From: Pseudomonas agarici
Lineage (GTDB): Bacteria; Pseudomonadota; Gammaproteobacteria; Pseudomonadales; Pseudomonadaceae
NCBI RefSeq assembly: GCF_900109755.1
Contig: NZ_FOAR01000011.1
Location: forward strand, 62,001 to 126,000
Length of the DNA stretch: 64,000 bases
Reading direction: 5' to 3'
Part shown: piece after piece, positions 44,165-53,812 of the stretch
Layout of the letters: each line of letters opens with the position of its first letter
Position numbering within the stretch: position 1 is the first letter of the stretch
Program-made: the position numbers and the translations under genes
Notes under the pieces: model-generated
Told to the model about the DNA's origin: nothing
The model's input: the letters and a program-made list of their open reading frames with translations, nothing else
The model's database searches: none

Positions 44165-45025
44165 ATGATTGCCTCATCAGTACCTCATTCATCAAGCGTC
44201 GAGCGCCCACGGCCAGCGTTGCCGGACAACGCCTGCGATGCCCATTTGCACATCCTCGATGCGCGTTTCGCCCCGGCCATTGCCGGTACGCCAACCCCGA
44301 CTCACATGACTTGGGATGACTATGGCTTGCTGCAAAAGCATCTGGGCAGCAGTCGCGCGGTGATCGTGCAAGCCAAGCACTACGGCTTTGACAATGCCTG
44401 TCTGTTGGATGCCATTGCCCGCAGCCAGGGCAAAGCACGCGGTATCGCCGTGGTCGCGACCGATATCAGCGACCGTGAACTGGAACGTCTCGACCAGGCT
44501 GGCGTTCGCGGGCTGCGTTTCAGTTTGTGGAACAACGCCAATGCAGTCGCCTCCTGGGACACCCTCGCGCCCCTGGCGGCCCGGATCGCCGAGCTGGGCT
44601 GGCATATCCAGTTGCACGCGGCAGCCGATCAACTCGTGGCGCATGAACGACTGATCGCCCACCTGCCAACACCGCTGGTGATCGATCACATGGGCCGATT
44701 GCCGCCCCACGCCGGGCTGGCTCACCCCGCCGCACGGTTGCTACGCCGCTGGCTGGAGGCCGGCAAGACTTGGATCAAATTATCGGGAGCCTATCTGAAC
44801 AGCGACAGCGGCGCGCCCAACTATGCACCGACGCTGGAGACCGCACGGCAGATGGTGCAATGGGCGCCAACCCGGATGTTCTGGGGCAGTGACTGGCCGC
44901 ACATCACCGAACAGCACAAGCCCGACGATGCTCAACTGGTCAATCTGCTGAACGACTGGGCCGGTGAACATCGCCAGACCATCCTGGTGGACAACCCAGC
45001 CCACTTCTACGGCTTTACCGATTGA
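44165..45025 (+). CDS. Amidohydrolase family 2 (LigI-like lactonase/hydrolase)
   Basis: 286 residues from the ATG at 44165, preceded by AGGAG. Metal-dependent amidohydrolase motifs: CDAHLHILDARF near residue 25 (the HxH pair), VIDHMGRLPPH, and the catalytic Asp in MFWGSDWPHI. This is the 2-pyrone-4,6-dicarboxylate hydrolase/galactarolactone group (COG3618), which hydrolyses lactones of polycarboxylic acids. It fits a pathway for a cyclic or lactonised polycarboxylate. Confidence 0.85.
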   Translation: MIASSVPHSSSVERPRPALPDNACDAHLHILDARFAPAIAGTPTPTHMTWDDYGLLQKHLGSSRAVIVQAKHYGFDNACLLDAIARSQGKARGIAVVATDISDRELERLDQAGVRGLRFSLWNNANAVASWDTLAPLAARIAELGWHIQLHAAADQLVAHERLIAHLPTPLVIDHMGRLPPHAGLAHPAARLLRRWLEAGKTWIKLSGAYLNSDSGAPNYAPTLETARQMVQWAPTRMFWGSDWPHITEQHKPDDAQLVNLLNDWAGEHRQTILVDNPAHFYGFTD

Positions 45026-45077
45026 ACCACGCTTGCCCACGGATTCATCCCTAAAAACAAAAGAAGCTGGAGTGCTC

Positions 45078-46544
45078 ATGCCGTACATGATCAATAGACG
45101 TCGCTTGCTAGGGACAATGACCTGCCTGGCCCTGAGCCCGGCCTTTGCATTCGCGCAGGATAAAAACCTTGCGTCTGCACCCTCCCTCGCTGAACAGTTG
45201 GCCGACTACGTGGCCGCTATGCAATACGCCAGCCTACCGGCCAACATCGTCGAGCGCGTGAAAGCACACTTCATCGACGCCATGGGCTGCGCGATCGGTG
45301 CATTGAACCAGCCACAAGTGCAGAAGGTGCGCGAGGTGGCGCTGGCGATACCGGGCGGCGTATCGACACTGATCGGCAGCACGCGCAAAAGCAACATGGA
45401 CCTGGCGTCCTTCGCCAACGGCGCGGCGGTACGTTATTTCGATCTCAACGACTCCTACGCCGGGAAAGAAGTCGGGCACCCAAGCGACAACATCACGCCC
45501 TGCCTGGCCGTGGCCGAGGCGCAAAAAAGTTCCGGTCAAGCGTTGATCCTGGCCATAGCGCTGGCCTATGAAATCGATTGCCGCCTGCTCGACACGGTGC
45601 AAATCAGCGCACGCGGCTGGGATCATCCAAACTTCAGCCTGCCATCCGCCGCGCTGGCGACCGGCAAGCTCATGAACCTCTCAACCCAACAGCTGACCGA
45701 AGCCATCAATCTGTCATTCGCCGGGCATCTGGCGATGAACCAGACCCGTCTGCAAGTACTGTCAAACTGGAAGGGCCTGGCTGATGCCGAAGCCGGGCGC
45801 ACCGCCATTTTTGCCGCTCAACTGGCCCGCGCTGGACTCACCGGGCCTGCGCCGGCATTCGAAGGCAATGCCGGGTTCTTCAAACAAGTGTCGGGACCGT
45901 TCACTTTGGACACCGAGCAATTCGGTGGCCGTTCCGGGACCTTCAAGATCGCTGAATGCCAGATCAAACCCTACCCGGCTCAGGCGCTGTTGCAGACCGC
46001 GATTGCCGCCGCCGCCAAAGTGGGCAAGGCCATCCCGGACACGGAAAAGGTCAAATCCATCGTCATCGCCACCTCCCATGCCGGCCATCAGTACTCGGCC
46101 GAGTCACCCGAAAAATTCGCCCCCAAGACCCGGGAAACCGCTGACCATAGCCTGCCCTACATTGTGGTGCGGGCGATGCTCGACCATGAAATCAAGGACT
46201 CCAGCTATTCGGATACAGCGTTAAAGGACCCGCGTCTGGTGGCTCTACTGAAAAAACTCACGGTAGAGGAAGACGATGCCTTGACCCAAATGTCCCCACA
46301 ACGGCTGCCTACTCGGGTCACGGTGACGCTAAACGATGGCCGGGTCATCAGCGAACAGGTCGATGACCTTCCCGGTTTCGGCGGCAAGCCGCTTACCCGC
46401 CTGGGCACCGAGGAAAAATTCCTGCGCTCGGTCAAGGGCATATGGAAAGACAAACAATCCCAGGCGTTTTTTCAAATAGCCTGGAATCTTGACCAGCAAC
46501 ATGACTTGAAGGAACTCTTCAAACACATGGTGACTCTGGCCTGA
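45078..46544 (+). CDS. MmgE/PrpD-family protein with twin-arginine signal
   Basis: 488 residues from the ATG at 45078 (GGAG upstream). Residues 1-26 form an export signal with an Arg triplet before a hydrophobic core (NRRRLLGTMTCLALSPAFAF, then AQ), a Tat-like arrangement. The remainder is a complete MmgE/PrpD fold with VKAHFIDAMGCAIGAL, NGAAVRYFDLNDSY and IKPYPAQALLQTAI. Cytoplasmic PrpD dehydrates 2-methylcitrate. An exported homologue suggests a periplasmic dehydratase or isomerase acting on the substrate before uptake. Confidence 0.85.
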   Translation: MPYMINRRRLLGTMTCLALSPAFAFAQDKNLASAPSLAEQLADYVAAMQYASLPANIVERVKAHFIDAMGCAIGALNQPQVQKVREVALAIPGGVSTLIGSTRKSNMDLASFANGAAVRYFDLNDSYAGKEVGHPSDNITPCLAVAEAQKSSGQALILAIALAYEIDCRLLDTVQISARGWDHPNFSLPSAALATGKLMNLSTQQLTEAINLSFAGHLAMNQTRLQVLSNWKGLADAEAGRTAIFAAQLARAGLTGPAPAFEGNAGFFKQVSGPFTLDTEQFGGRSGTFKIAECQIKPYPAQALLQTAIAAAAKVGKAIPDTEKVKSIVIATSHAGHQYSAESPEKFAPKTRETADHSLPYIVVRAMLDHEIKDSSYSDTALKDPRLVALLKKLTVEEDDALTQMSPQRLPTRVTVTLNDGRVISEQVDDLPGFGGKPLTRLGTEEKFLRSVKGIWKDKQSQAFFQIAWNLDQQHDLKELFKHMVTLA

Positions 46545-46714
46545 GCCGTTAATACCACCGCGCCACATAACCTAAAACGTCGGGTGAGCCGGTGCGATTG
46601 CCAGATCGCGCCGGGGCCATGGCGCGCAGCCGCTATCCGCGCAACACCCGTGTTGTTTCGCCGTCCCGGCACGGACTATAGTGCCAGGCACGTTCAAGGC
46701 AGGAGCCCTACGCA

Positions 46715-48553
46715 GTGCACTCGATAATTTCCACCCCTCGCCTCTATCTCCGTCCGCTTTGCTCTCTGGCCATCGCGCTCTCGCTTGTCTCCTGCCATGC
46801 CCCGCCGCCCACCAGCACAGCCCTGCCCGCTGCCCCGGAAATCGGCACGGGTTATCGCACCGCGATGGTCACGCAACATGCGACCCGACATATGGCGGCT
46901 GCCGCCAACCCGCTGGCGGCTGAAGCCGGGCGGGAAATCCTGCGTCAAGGCGGCTCCGCCGTGGACGCCGCCATCGCGATGCAAGCCGTGCTGACGCTGG
47001 TCGAACCCCAGGCCACCGGTATTGGCGGCGGCGCATTTATCATGGTCTGGGACGGCAAGCAGGTGCGCGCCTATGACGGACGTGAAACCGCTCCAGCGGG
47101 CGCTACCGAGAAGCTGTTCCTGAACCCCGACGGCAGTCCCATGGAGTTTACCCAAGCCCAGATCGGCGGTCGCTCGGTGGGCACCCCGGGGGTGATGCGC
47201 GCCCTGGAACTGGCCCACCGCAACAATGGCCGGCTGCCCTGGGCCAGGCTGTTTGAGCCGGCGATCCATCTGGCCGAAGAGGGTTTCCCGATTTCGCCGC
47301 GCTTGCACAAACAGATTGCCGCCAGTCCGTTCCTGCCGAAATCCCCCGCCATGGCGGCCTATTTCCTCAACGCCGACGGCAGCCCGAAAGCCGTCGGCAC
47401 GATCCTGAAAAACCCGCCGCTGGCCGCAGGGCTCAAGCGCATCGCCCAGGAAGGCAGCGACGCGCTCTATAAAGGCACCATCGCCCAAGAGACGGTTGCG
47501 GCGGTCAACGGCAGTGCCAACCCTGGCAGCCTGTCGCTGGCCGACCTACAGGGCTACCAGGCTAAGGAGCGCACGCCGATCTGCTCGGACTACAAGCGCT
47601 GGAAGCTCTGCGGCATGCCGCCACCATCCTCCGGTGCGATTGCCATCGCGCAGATTTTCGGCACCTTGCAGGCGCTGGAGGCCCGAGACAAAAACTGGGC
47701 GCTGCCGCCCCTGGCGCCACTGAAGAGCGCGACCGCAGCCGGTCTTGAGCCGCACCCCCAAGCCGTTCACCTGATCGCCGAGGCCGAGCGACTGGCCTAT
47801 GCCGACCGCGGCCTGTACGTCGCCGACAGCGATTTTGTCGCGGTACCGGTGGCCGGTCTGATCGACCCGGCGTATCTGGCCCAGCGCGCCACGCTGATCG
47901 GCGAACGCAGTCTGGGCAAGGCCGAACCCGGCATACCCGCCGGACTCCAGGTCGCCCTCGCCCCCGACCGCTCGCCCATGCGCATCTCTACCTCGCAGAT
48001 CGTCGCGGTGGATGATCTGGGCGGAGCCGTGTCCATGACTACCACGGTGGAAAGCTCCTTCGGTTCGCACCTGATGGTGGGGGGCTTTATCCTCAACAAC
48101 CAATTGACCGACTTCTCGTTTATCCCCAGCGAAAACGGCAAACCCGTGGCCAACCGTGTCGAGCCCGGCAAGCGCCCACGTTCGTCGATGGCGCCGACCC
48201 TGCTGTTCGACCGCCAGAGCGGCGAGTTTCTTGGCACGCTCGGTTCTCCCGGTGGTTCGCAAATCGTCGAATATGTCGCCAAGACCCTGGTCGGCCTGCT
48301 GGACTGGAAGCTCGACCCACAGGCGGCGATCAACTTGCCCAACTTCGGCAGCCGCAATGGCCCTACCGAACTGGAGCAGGGGCTGTTCTCTCCACAATTG
48401 ATCACTGCACTAAAGAACAAGGGCCATGAACTCGACGAACCGCAGATGACCAGCGGCACTCAGGCGATCATGCGTGTACGCGATCCACAGGGCGTCAGCT
48501 CCTGGGCCGGCGGCGCCGATCCACGGCGCGAAGGCGAGGCGCTGGGGGACTAA
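46715..48553 (+). CDS. ggt: Gamma-glutamyltransferase, lipoprotein type
   Basis: 612 residues from a GTG preceded by AGGAG. The N-terminus has a lipobox (ALSLVSC), so the enzyme is probably membrane-anchored in the periplasm. The large-subunit part contains GGSAVDAAIAMQAVL and EPQATGIGGGAFIMVW. The autoprocessing nucleophile Thr lies in AVSMTTTVESSFGSHLMVGG, and the small subunit ends normally. It transfers or hydrolyses gamma-glutamyl groups from glutathione and similar peptides. It is not obviously coupled to the upstream organic-acid genes (170-bp gap). Confidence 0.9.
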   Translation: MHSIISTPRLYLRPLCSLAIALSLVSCHAPPPTSTALPAAPEIGTGYRTAMVTQHATRHMAAAANPLAAEAGREILRQGGSAVDAAIAMQAVLTLVEPQATGIGGGAFIMVWDGKQVRAYDGRETAPAGATEKLFLNPDGSPMEFTQAQIGGRSVGTPGVMRALELAHRNNGRLPWARLFEPAIHLAEEGFPISPRLHKQIAASPFLPKSPAMAAYFLNADGSPKAVGTILKNPPLAAGLKRIAQEGSDALYKGTIAQETVAAVNGSANPGSLSLADLQGYQAKERTPICSDYKRWKLCGMPPPSSGAIAIAQIFGTLQALEARDKNWALPPLAPLKSATAAGLEPHPQAVHLIAEAERLAYADRGLYVADSDFVAVPVAGLIDPAYLAQRATLIGERSLGKAEPGIPAGLQVALAPDRSPMRISTSQIVAVDDLGGAVSMTTTVESSFGSHLMVGGFILNNQLTDFSFIPSENGKPVANRVEPGKRPRSSMAPTLLFDRQSGEFLGTLGSPGGSQIVEYVAKTLVGLLDWKLDPQAAINLPNFGSRNGPTELEQGLFSPQLITALKNKGHELDEPQMTSGTQAIMRVRDPQGVSSWAGGADPRREGEALGD

Positions 48554-48735
48554 ATAGCTAACGCGCAAAACAGCACCCTCCACTGTACGTCGTGAAGCAC
48601 CCGTTCAAGAGAAAAAGGGTTCAGCTATCGGAACTGCCGCCGATACACCCCTTACGAACAAATTCAGCTGGCACTAAAAACAACACCTTCCAGCCACCCG
48701 ACGAGCAAGCAACACTACGTTCCTGGAGGAATTCA

Positions 48736-50658
48736 ATGAATAGCTGGTTTGCCAATATCAGCATCAACCTGAAACTGGGTCTGGGCTTCGGCCTGGTCCT
48801 GGTGCTTACTACTATTCTGGCCCTGACAGGCTGGACCAGCCTCGGTGGCCTGATCGACCGTAGTAACTGGATGAGCGACATCACCCAGCTCAATGCCTCG
48901 CTGACCAAACTGCGCGTGGCCCGTTTGCAGTACATGCTGACCAACGGCGACGAGACCGCCGCACAGAACGTGCAGGTCAACCTCGACGCCTTTATCGCCC
49001 AGCAGCAGAAATTGCTCGGCAGCTTCAAAAGCCCGGAGAATCTCAAGCTGCTCAACGAGCAGGCCGCGTTCATTGGTAGCTACCAGCAGTCGCTGAACAA
49101 AATGCGCGACGCTTATCGCACCGGCAACAGCGCTCGCCAGACCATGGGCGAAAACGCCGAGGTCATCCAGAAACTGATTGCCACGATCCACAACAACGTC
49201 CTGCAAATGGCGCCGGACGATGAAGGTCGTTTCGAGCGCTTCCAAGCCATTATCCAGGCCAAGGAACAATTCCACCTGACCCGCTACGAAGTGCGTGGCT
49301 ACACCGCCAGCAGTACCCCGGATACCGAACAGAAAGCCATCAACCAGCTAAATGAAACAATTGCCGGCCTGAAACAACTCCAGCAGCATTTCAGCAGCAG
49401 CCAGCAGAATGAGCTGCAGCAGTTGGAAACACGTCTGGACAATTACCGGGTCGCGGTGCAAGCCTATAAGACTGCCAACAGCGCCGTCATACTGGCGCGC
49501 AAGGAAATGACCGACCAGGGCAATGGCATCGTGGCACGCAGCAGCGATCTCTACCAGATCCAACTGGAGCGTCGTGACAGCGAAAGTGCCCAGGCCCGCA
49601 ACCTGCAATTGGGCAGCACGTTGCTCGCCCTGCTATTCGGCATTCTTGCCGCCGTGGTCATCACCCGCCAAATCAATCGGCCGATCCGCGAGACCCTCGG
49701 TGTGGTGGAGCGCATTGCCTCCGGTGACCTGACACAGGAGCTGCTGATCAGCCGCCGCGATGAGTTGGGCGTGCTGCAGCAAGGCATCCAGCGCATGAGC
49801 GGCACCCTGCGTGACTTGATCAGCGGCATTCGCGACGGTGTCACCCAGATCGCCAGCGCCGCCGAAGAGTTGTCAGCGGTGACCGAGCAGACCAGCGCCG
49901 GGGTCAACAACCAGAAAATCGAAACCGACCAAGTGGCCACGGCCATGCATGAAATGACTGCCACCGTGCAAGAAGTCGCGCGCAATGCCGAAGAAGCCTC
50001 GCTCGCGGCGGCGGCGGCAGATGGTGAAGCCCGTGAAGGTGATCGGGTGGTCGGCCAAGCCATTGCCCAGATCGAGCGCCTGGCTGCCGAAGTGCTACGC
50101 TCGACCGAGGCCATGACAGTGCTGCAACGCGAAAGCGACAAGATTGGCAGCGTCATGGACGTGATCAAGGCCGTGGCCGAGCAGACCAATCTGTTAGCGC
50201 TCAACGCTGCCATCGAAGCGGCCCGCGCCGGTGAAGCCGGACGTGGTTTTGCCGTGGTGGCTGATGAAGTACGCGGCCTGGCCCAACGGACACAGAAATC
50301 CACCGAAGAGATCGAAGGCCTGGTGGCAGGCTTGCAGAACGGTACCCAGCAAGTGGCGAACATGATGAACAACAGCCGTGGCCTGACCGATAGCAGCGTC
50401 GAACTGACCCGCCAGGCCGGAACCTCACTGGAAAACATCACCCGCACGGTGTCGAATATTCAATCGATGAACCAGCAGATCGCCGCGGCGGCCGAGCAGC
50501 AGAGCACGGTAGCCGAAGAGATCAGCCGCAGCATCATCAATGTCCGCGACGTGTCTGAACAGACCGCTGCCGCCAGCGATGAAACCGCCGCCTCCAGTGT
50601 CGAACTGGCCCGCCTGGGCAATCAGTTGCAGATGATGGTCAGCCACTTCCGGGTCTGA
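48736..50658 (+). CDS. Methyl-accepting chemotaxis protein with HBM sensor domain
   Basis: 640 residues from the ATG at 48736 (GGAGGA upstream); the longer frame would add an uncharged leader with no start signal. TM1 lies at about 11-31. A long all-helical periplasmic region of about 240 residues fits the helical bimodular (HBM) domain of McpS/PcaY receptors. TM2 is at about 285-305, then HAMP, and the signalling hairpin with tip [22 protein letters not shown] receptors in pseudomonads bind organic acids or aromatic acids. There is no C-terminal CheR-binding pentapeptide. Confidence 0.92.
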   Translation: MNSWFANISINLKLGLGFGLVLVLTTILALTGWTSLGGLIDRSNWMSDITQLNASLTKLRVARLQYMLTNGDETAAQNVQVNLDAFIAQQQKLLGSFKSPENLKLLNEQAAFIGSYQQSLNKMRDAYRTGNSARQTMGENAEVIQKLIATIHNNVLQMAPDDEGRFERFQAIIQAKEQFHLTRYEVRGYTASSTPDTEQKAINQLNETIAGLKQLQQHFSSSQQNELQQLETRLDNYRVAVQAYKTANSAVILARKEMTDQGNGIVARSSDLYQIQLERRDSESAQARNLQLGSTLLALLFGILAAVVITRQINRPIRETLGVVERIASGDLTQELLISRRDELGVLQQGIQRMSGTLRDLISGIRDGVTQIASAAEELSAVTEQTSAGVNNQKIETDQVATAMHEMTATVQEVARNAEEASLAAAAADGEAREGDRVVGQAIAQIERLAAEVLRSTEAMTVLQRESDKIGSVMDVIKAVAEQTNLLALNAAIEAARAGEAGRGFAVVADEVRGLAQRTQKSTEEIEGLVAGLQNGTQQVANMMNNSRGLTDSSVELTRQAGTSLENITRTVSNIQSMNQQIAAAAEQQSTVAEEISRSIINVRDVSEQTAAASDETAASSVELARLGNQLQMMVSHFRV

Positions 50659-50679
50659 ACCGCCAAAGATCGATAAACT

Positions 50680-50714
50680 CAGCTACAGGCCTTGTAGATA
50701 AAGGGTTGTAGCTG
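50680..50714. repeat. REP-like inverted repeat downstream of the MCP gene
   Basis: Perfect 8-bp arms CAGCTACA and TGTAGCTG separated by 19 bases. No T-run follows. Typical of intergenic Pseudomonas palindromes at gene ends. Confidence 0.45.
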
Positions 50715-50836
50715 TACCTCCAAGTAGTCGCAGGAGCGTCTTGCCCTGGCCTTATCGTCCACAAGTAATTCGACTCGGGCTGCCGGACCCGATTGACCTT
50801 CCAAATGGCCCACCTCGGCGAAACGCTACAAACGCC

Positions 50837-51316
50837 TTAAGCGAGCGGCACGGCTCCACGCAACGGGGTCTCTTGCGCGGGGCGTGGCGGGGTCTGTTCG
50901 CGTGCCGCCAACTCCTCCAGCGTCAGCGCCAGCCAGTTGCCCATCTTGTCGGCCTGCTCCGTGAAACGCTCGAACAGGCGCAGCATGGCACTGTGATCGA
51001 GCATGAGGAAGGGTTGACGGCTCCACAGAATGACTTTCTTCTGCTCGACAATCGCCCCGGTCAGGATCGGCGGGTGCTCCAGCCCCAGCAAATTAGCCTG
51101 GAGCAGGATGGCCAGGGTCTGCGGGTCATCGAAGCGTTGCTCCGACACGGGCAGCAGGCAACTGACCGTCAGAAAATCATTGGGCGCCTCGCGCCACTCC
51201 AGCACCAGGCCGCTCGGCAAAGTCATGACATAGCTGTCTGACAGCTCCAGCGCTCGCTCATCGACGCCCACCTGGTGAAACACCGGGGACAGTACTTGTT
51301 TCAACTGGCTCGCCAT
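50837..51316 (-). CDS. Type III secretion chaperone, CesT family
   Basis: 159 residues, small and acidic in its first 140 residues as usual for CesT/ShcF-type chaperones. The alternating strands VMTLPSGLVLEWREAP and FLTVSCLLPV are followed by helices ending FERFTEQADKMGNW. It starts 12 bp after the effector gene stop on the same strand, so it is cotranscribed from the hrp box upstream of the effector. It would bind the effector's N-terminus and keep it secretion-competent. Confidence 0.8.
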   Translation of the reverse strand: MASQLKQVLSPVFHQVGVDERALELSDSYVMTLPSGLVLEWREAPNDFLTVSCLLPVSEQRFDDPQTLAILLQANLLGLEHPPILTGAIVEQKKVILWSRQPFLMLDHSAMLRLFERFTEQADKMGNWLALTLEELAAREQTPPRPAQETPLRGAVPLA

Positions 51317-51328
51317 CGGCTATTGACC

Positions 51329-52690
51329 TTATCGAGTGATAAAATTGCGCACCCGCGCCATTAATGAGCTGGAACGTTCGCGACGGGCCGGCGGCGTGTC
51401 ACGGTAGCGAGCACCGTCGTGGGTGGGTACGCGCTCCCGCCGGACGCTGACCGAGGGCGCATGCCGACGCTCCACGGGAGCGGGCGCGTAGTGGGGAATC
51501 ACCGGTCGCTCGCGGGTACTGAGCGACTCTGCGCGGGCACGCGGCGGCGGAACCCGTCCACGGGAGGCATTGCCGTTGTCCACGGGCGGTCGGTAATGCC
51601 GGGCGTCGGTGGGCGGCACCCAACGACGATCGTCCCGAGGCGCAACATAAGGCGTGACGACCGGGCTGCTACGCGTATCGACCGTCTCCGAGCGGCCCAG
51701 CGGAGCGGCCGGCACCCTGGACGAGGCGTTGCGCCCACGGGAGCGCTCATTCAGCGACGGAAAATCCAGGGTAGCGACGATCGGTGCCGGTGGCGGGTTA
51801 TGCGGCACCTCCGTGCCGTCCCAGGGGTTGATACCCAACTGGTCCAGTCGTTTGCGGAATTGGCGCTCCGAAAAATTCTGGTCAATGCGTCTCTCATCTC
51901 CCCGACTCGAGTCACCCTCATAGCGCAGCCCCAGGTTCTTCGACGCATGGACCTGTGTATAGAGTTTGGTGTTTGCCAGCAAGAAATCCGTCAGTTGTGC
52001 CTTGTCCGATGGCTCGTTCGGTCGCAAACGGGCAAACTCCCTGTCGATCTCCTGTTGGCTGGCCTTGGGGCCGCGTAACAGTTGCTCGCGCTCATCTGGG
52101 TTGTAGCGCGGTTGATAACGATACAGAACCTCGGGATGAGCGCCCAGCAACGAAAAATCCTGGCGGCGCAACGCTCGACCGAACTCCGGCCAGGCATCGG
52201 AAATCACGGTATTGTTGCTCTCCCGCGAGTCGCCGACCTCCACGAAGACATGGCCAACATCCGCGGCCAGCACAACGGACACCTGCTGGTGTTGATCTTT
52301 GGCGCTCGCCAACAGCAACGCATTCACCATGGCCATCTGGTCGCAGTTGCCAGCCCCGAACCGCGCCGCACTCCGCGCAAAGCCGGGGTAGCCTTGACTC
52401 TTGTCGGCATCGTAGCTCACGACCGTGCGTTTGAAGGACTCGGCCTGAGTCGCCCGGACATGCCTTCTCTGGTTACCCGAACCGTAATTGAGGATTCGCC
52501 AAGTGTCGTCGATGGCCTGGTTGGATAGCAGCAGCGCATTCATCTGCGCTACGGGCACGGTGACCGTAGCCTTGAAATGCTGCGGGTCGCCTGGGGCCAA
52601 GACTCGGCGTGCCGACACTGTGTGATTGCGATCACCGGTGTTGAAATATCGGGGATCGCCCCTAAAAGTTAAACCCGTCGATAGAGGCAT
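51329..52690 (-). CDS. Candidate type III effector with Cys-His-Asp catalytic triad
   Basis: 453 residues. The N-terminus is Ser/Thr-rich and polar with no acidic residue in the first ten, as in secreted Hrp effectors. A papain/transglutaminase-like core spans about 90-200: Cys116 in GAGNCDQMAMV, His147 in DVGHVFVEVGD, Asp165 in VISDAWPEFG. The His-to-Asp spacing (18 residues) equals that in HopX/AvrPphE effectors as I recall them. The last 200 residues are Arg/Pro-rich and probably disordered. A perfect hrp box precedes the gene and a CesT chaperone gene follows. The protein is a distinct family member or a new effector family. Confidence 0.75.
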   Translation of the reverse strand: MPLSTGLTFRGDPRYFNTGDRNHTVSARRVLAPGDPQHFKATVTVPVAQMNALLLSNQAIDDTWRILNYGSGNQRRHVRATQAESFKRTVVSYDADKSQGYPGFARSAARFGAGNCDQMAMVNALLLASAKDQHQQVSVVLAADVGHVFVEVGDSRESNNTVISDAWPEFGRALRRQDFSLLGAHPEVLYRYQPRYNPDEREQLLRGPKASQQEIDREFARLRPNEPSDKAQLTDFLLANTKLYTQVHASKNLGLRYEGDSSRGDERRIDQNFSERQFRKRLDQLGINPWDGTEVPHNPPPAPIVATLDFPSLNERSRGRNASSRVPAAPLGRSETVDTRSSPVVTPYVAPRDDRRWVPPTDARHYRPPVDNGNASRGRVPPPRARAESLSTRERPVIPHYAPAPVERRHAPSVSVRRERVPTHDGARYRDTPPARRERSSSLMARVRNFITR

Positions 52691-52720
52691 GAGATTGATT
52701 CGAGAGGAGTAGAACGCTGC

Positions 52721-52749
52721 TGAGTGGTTCTAGCACGCAAACTGGTTCC
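52721..52749 (-). promoter_or_regulatory. hrp box (HrpL-dependent promoter) of the effector-chaperone operon
   Basis: On the minus strand: GGAACC, 16 bases, CCACTCA. It matches the HrpL consensus GGAACC-N15/16-CCACNNA exactly. The -10 element ends 30 bp upstream of the effector ATG. Confidence 0.93.
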
Positions 52750-52793
52750 ATCCCCATCCTATCGAATCATGCTCGATACCGACCCATCGTCAG

Positions 52794-53687
52794 TCAAATC
52801 ATCTCGTTCAGGATCCACTCGGTGACCGAGGTGCGCTTCGGTGCCCAACCCAGCCACTCGCGGGCATTGGTGCCGCGCACCCGGCTGTTGGAGCCCAGGG
52901 CGTAGTTGGCCATTTCATACCCCCACTCGGCTTCGGCATCCGCCAGCGGCCAGTCTTGTGGTTCGCCCAGGTTCAGGGCCTTGGCCATCGCGGTGGTCAT
53001 ATCGATAAACGCCGCTTCACCGCTTTCGACGAAATAGAACGTACCCGCCGGACTTTTCTGCAGAGCCAGCAGGTACAGCGCTACCACATCTTCGATATGC
53101 ACATTGGACCAGATGCTCGCGCCGCTGCCGACATGGCGCACCACACCACTCTTGCGAGCCTGTGCCAACAAGCGCGGTAACTGCACGCTGTCGCGGCTCA
53201 CGCCCAAGCTGTGACCGTAGATCAAGGTATTGCACAACACCGCCGAACGCACACCGGACTTCGCCGCGGCGAGAACCAGGTTGTCGATGGCTACGCGGGC
53301 CGCCTTGTCGACAGTCGGCTGCGGCAGGTTGTTCTCGTCATAGACGATATCACTGGCCTTGCCGCCGGCTGCGTCGCCGACGATGCTCGAACCGCTGGTG
53401 TGCAGGAACACTTTGTCGGAACCGCGCAGGGCGTCGAGCAAAGCTTCGACCGCACCGCGATGGTCACTGCTGGCAGCGTTGATCACGGCATCGGCCTGAC
53501 GCGCCTGCTCGGCGAGCAAGCGGCTGTCGTCCAGGGTGCCGAGCACCGGGGTGATCCCCAAGGCGTGCAACTCTTCGGCCTGTCCGGCATGGCGTACCAA
53601 GCCGCTGACCCGATGGCCAGCCGCGACCAGCCCGGTGGCGATGGAACCGCCGATAAAGCCGGCGGCGCCGGTAACAAATACGTTCAT
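52794..53687 (-). CDS. NAD-dependent epimerase/dehydratase (extended SDR)
   Basis: 297 residues from the ATG at 53687, which has GGAG seven bases upstream; the longer frame lacks a start signal. The Rossmann motif VTGAAGFIGGSIATGL opens the protein. A Tyr-based active site is displaced, as in atypical extended SDRs, where YGHSLGVSRDS appears near residue 160. It is divergent from no neighbour and lies downstream of a LysR gene on the same strand. It has no evident role in type III secretion. Confidence 0.85.
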   Translation of the reverse strand: MNVFVTGAAGFIGGSIATGLVAAGHRVSGLVRHAGQAEELHALGITPVLGTLDDSRLLAEQARQADAVINAASSDHRGAVEALLDALRGSDKVFLHTSGSSIVGDAAGGKASDIVYDENNLPQPTVDKAARVAIDNLVLAAAKSGVRSAVLCNTLIYGHSLGVSRDSVQLPRLLAQARKSGVVRHVGSGASIWSNVHIEDVVALYLLALQKSPAGTFYFVESGEAAFIDMTTAMAKALNLGEPQDWPLADAEAEWGYEMANYALGSNSRVRGTNAREWLGWAPKRTSVTEWILNEMI

Positions 53688-53812
53688 GGAAAAACTCCGT
53701 GCGTGGATAAGTGATGGGATGAGTATCGGTGACTTATCCGTGCCGAATAACCCTATTATTTCCAATTTACTCTTGCGTCGGAGTCACGAATCATCGGCGC
53801 GAGACCCCTGAG

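Noticed and set aside
47546-48397. 283-residue minus-strand open frame
   Set aside because: Antisense shadow of the gamma-glutamyltransferase gene.
49551-50447. 298-residue minus-strand open frame
   Set aside because: Antisense shadow of the chemoreceptor signalling domain.
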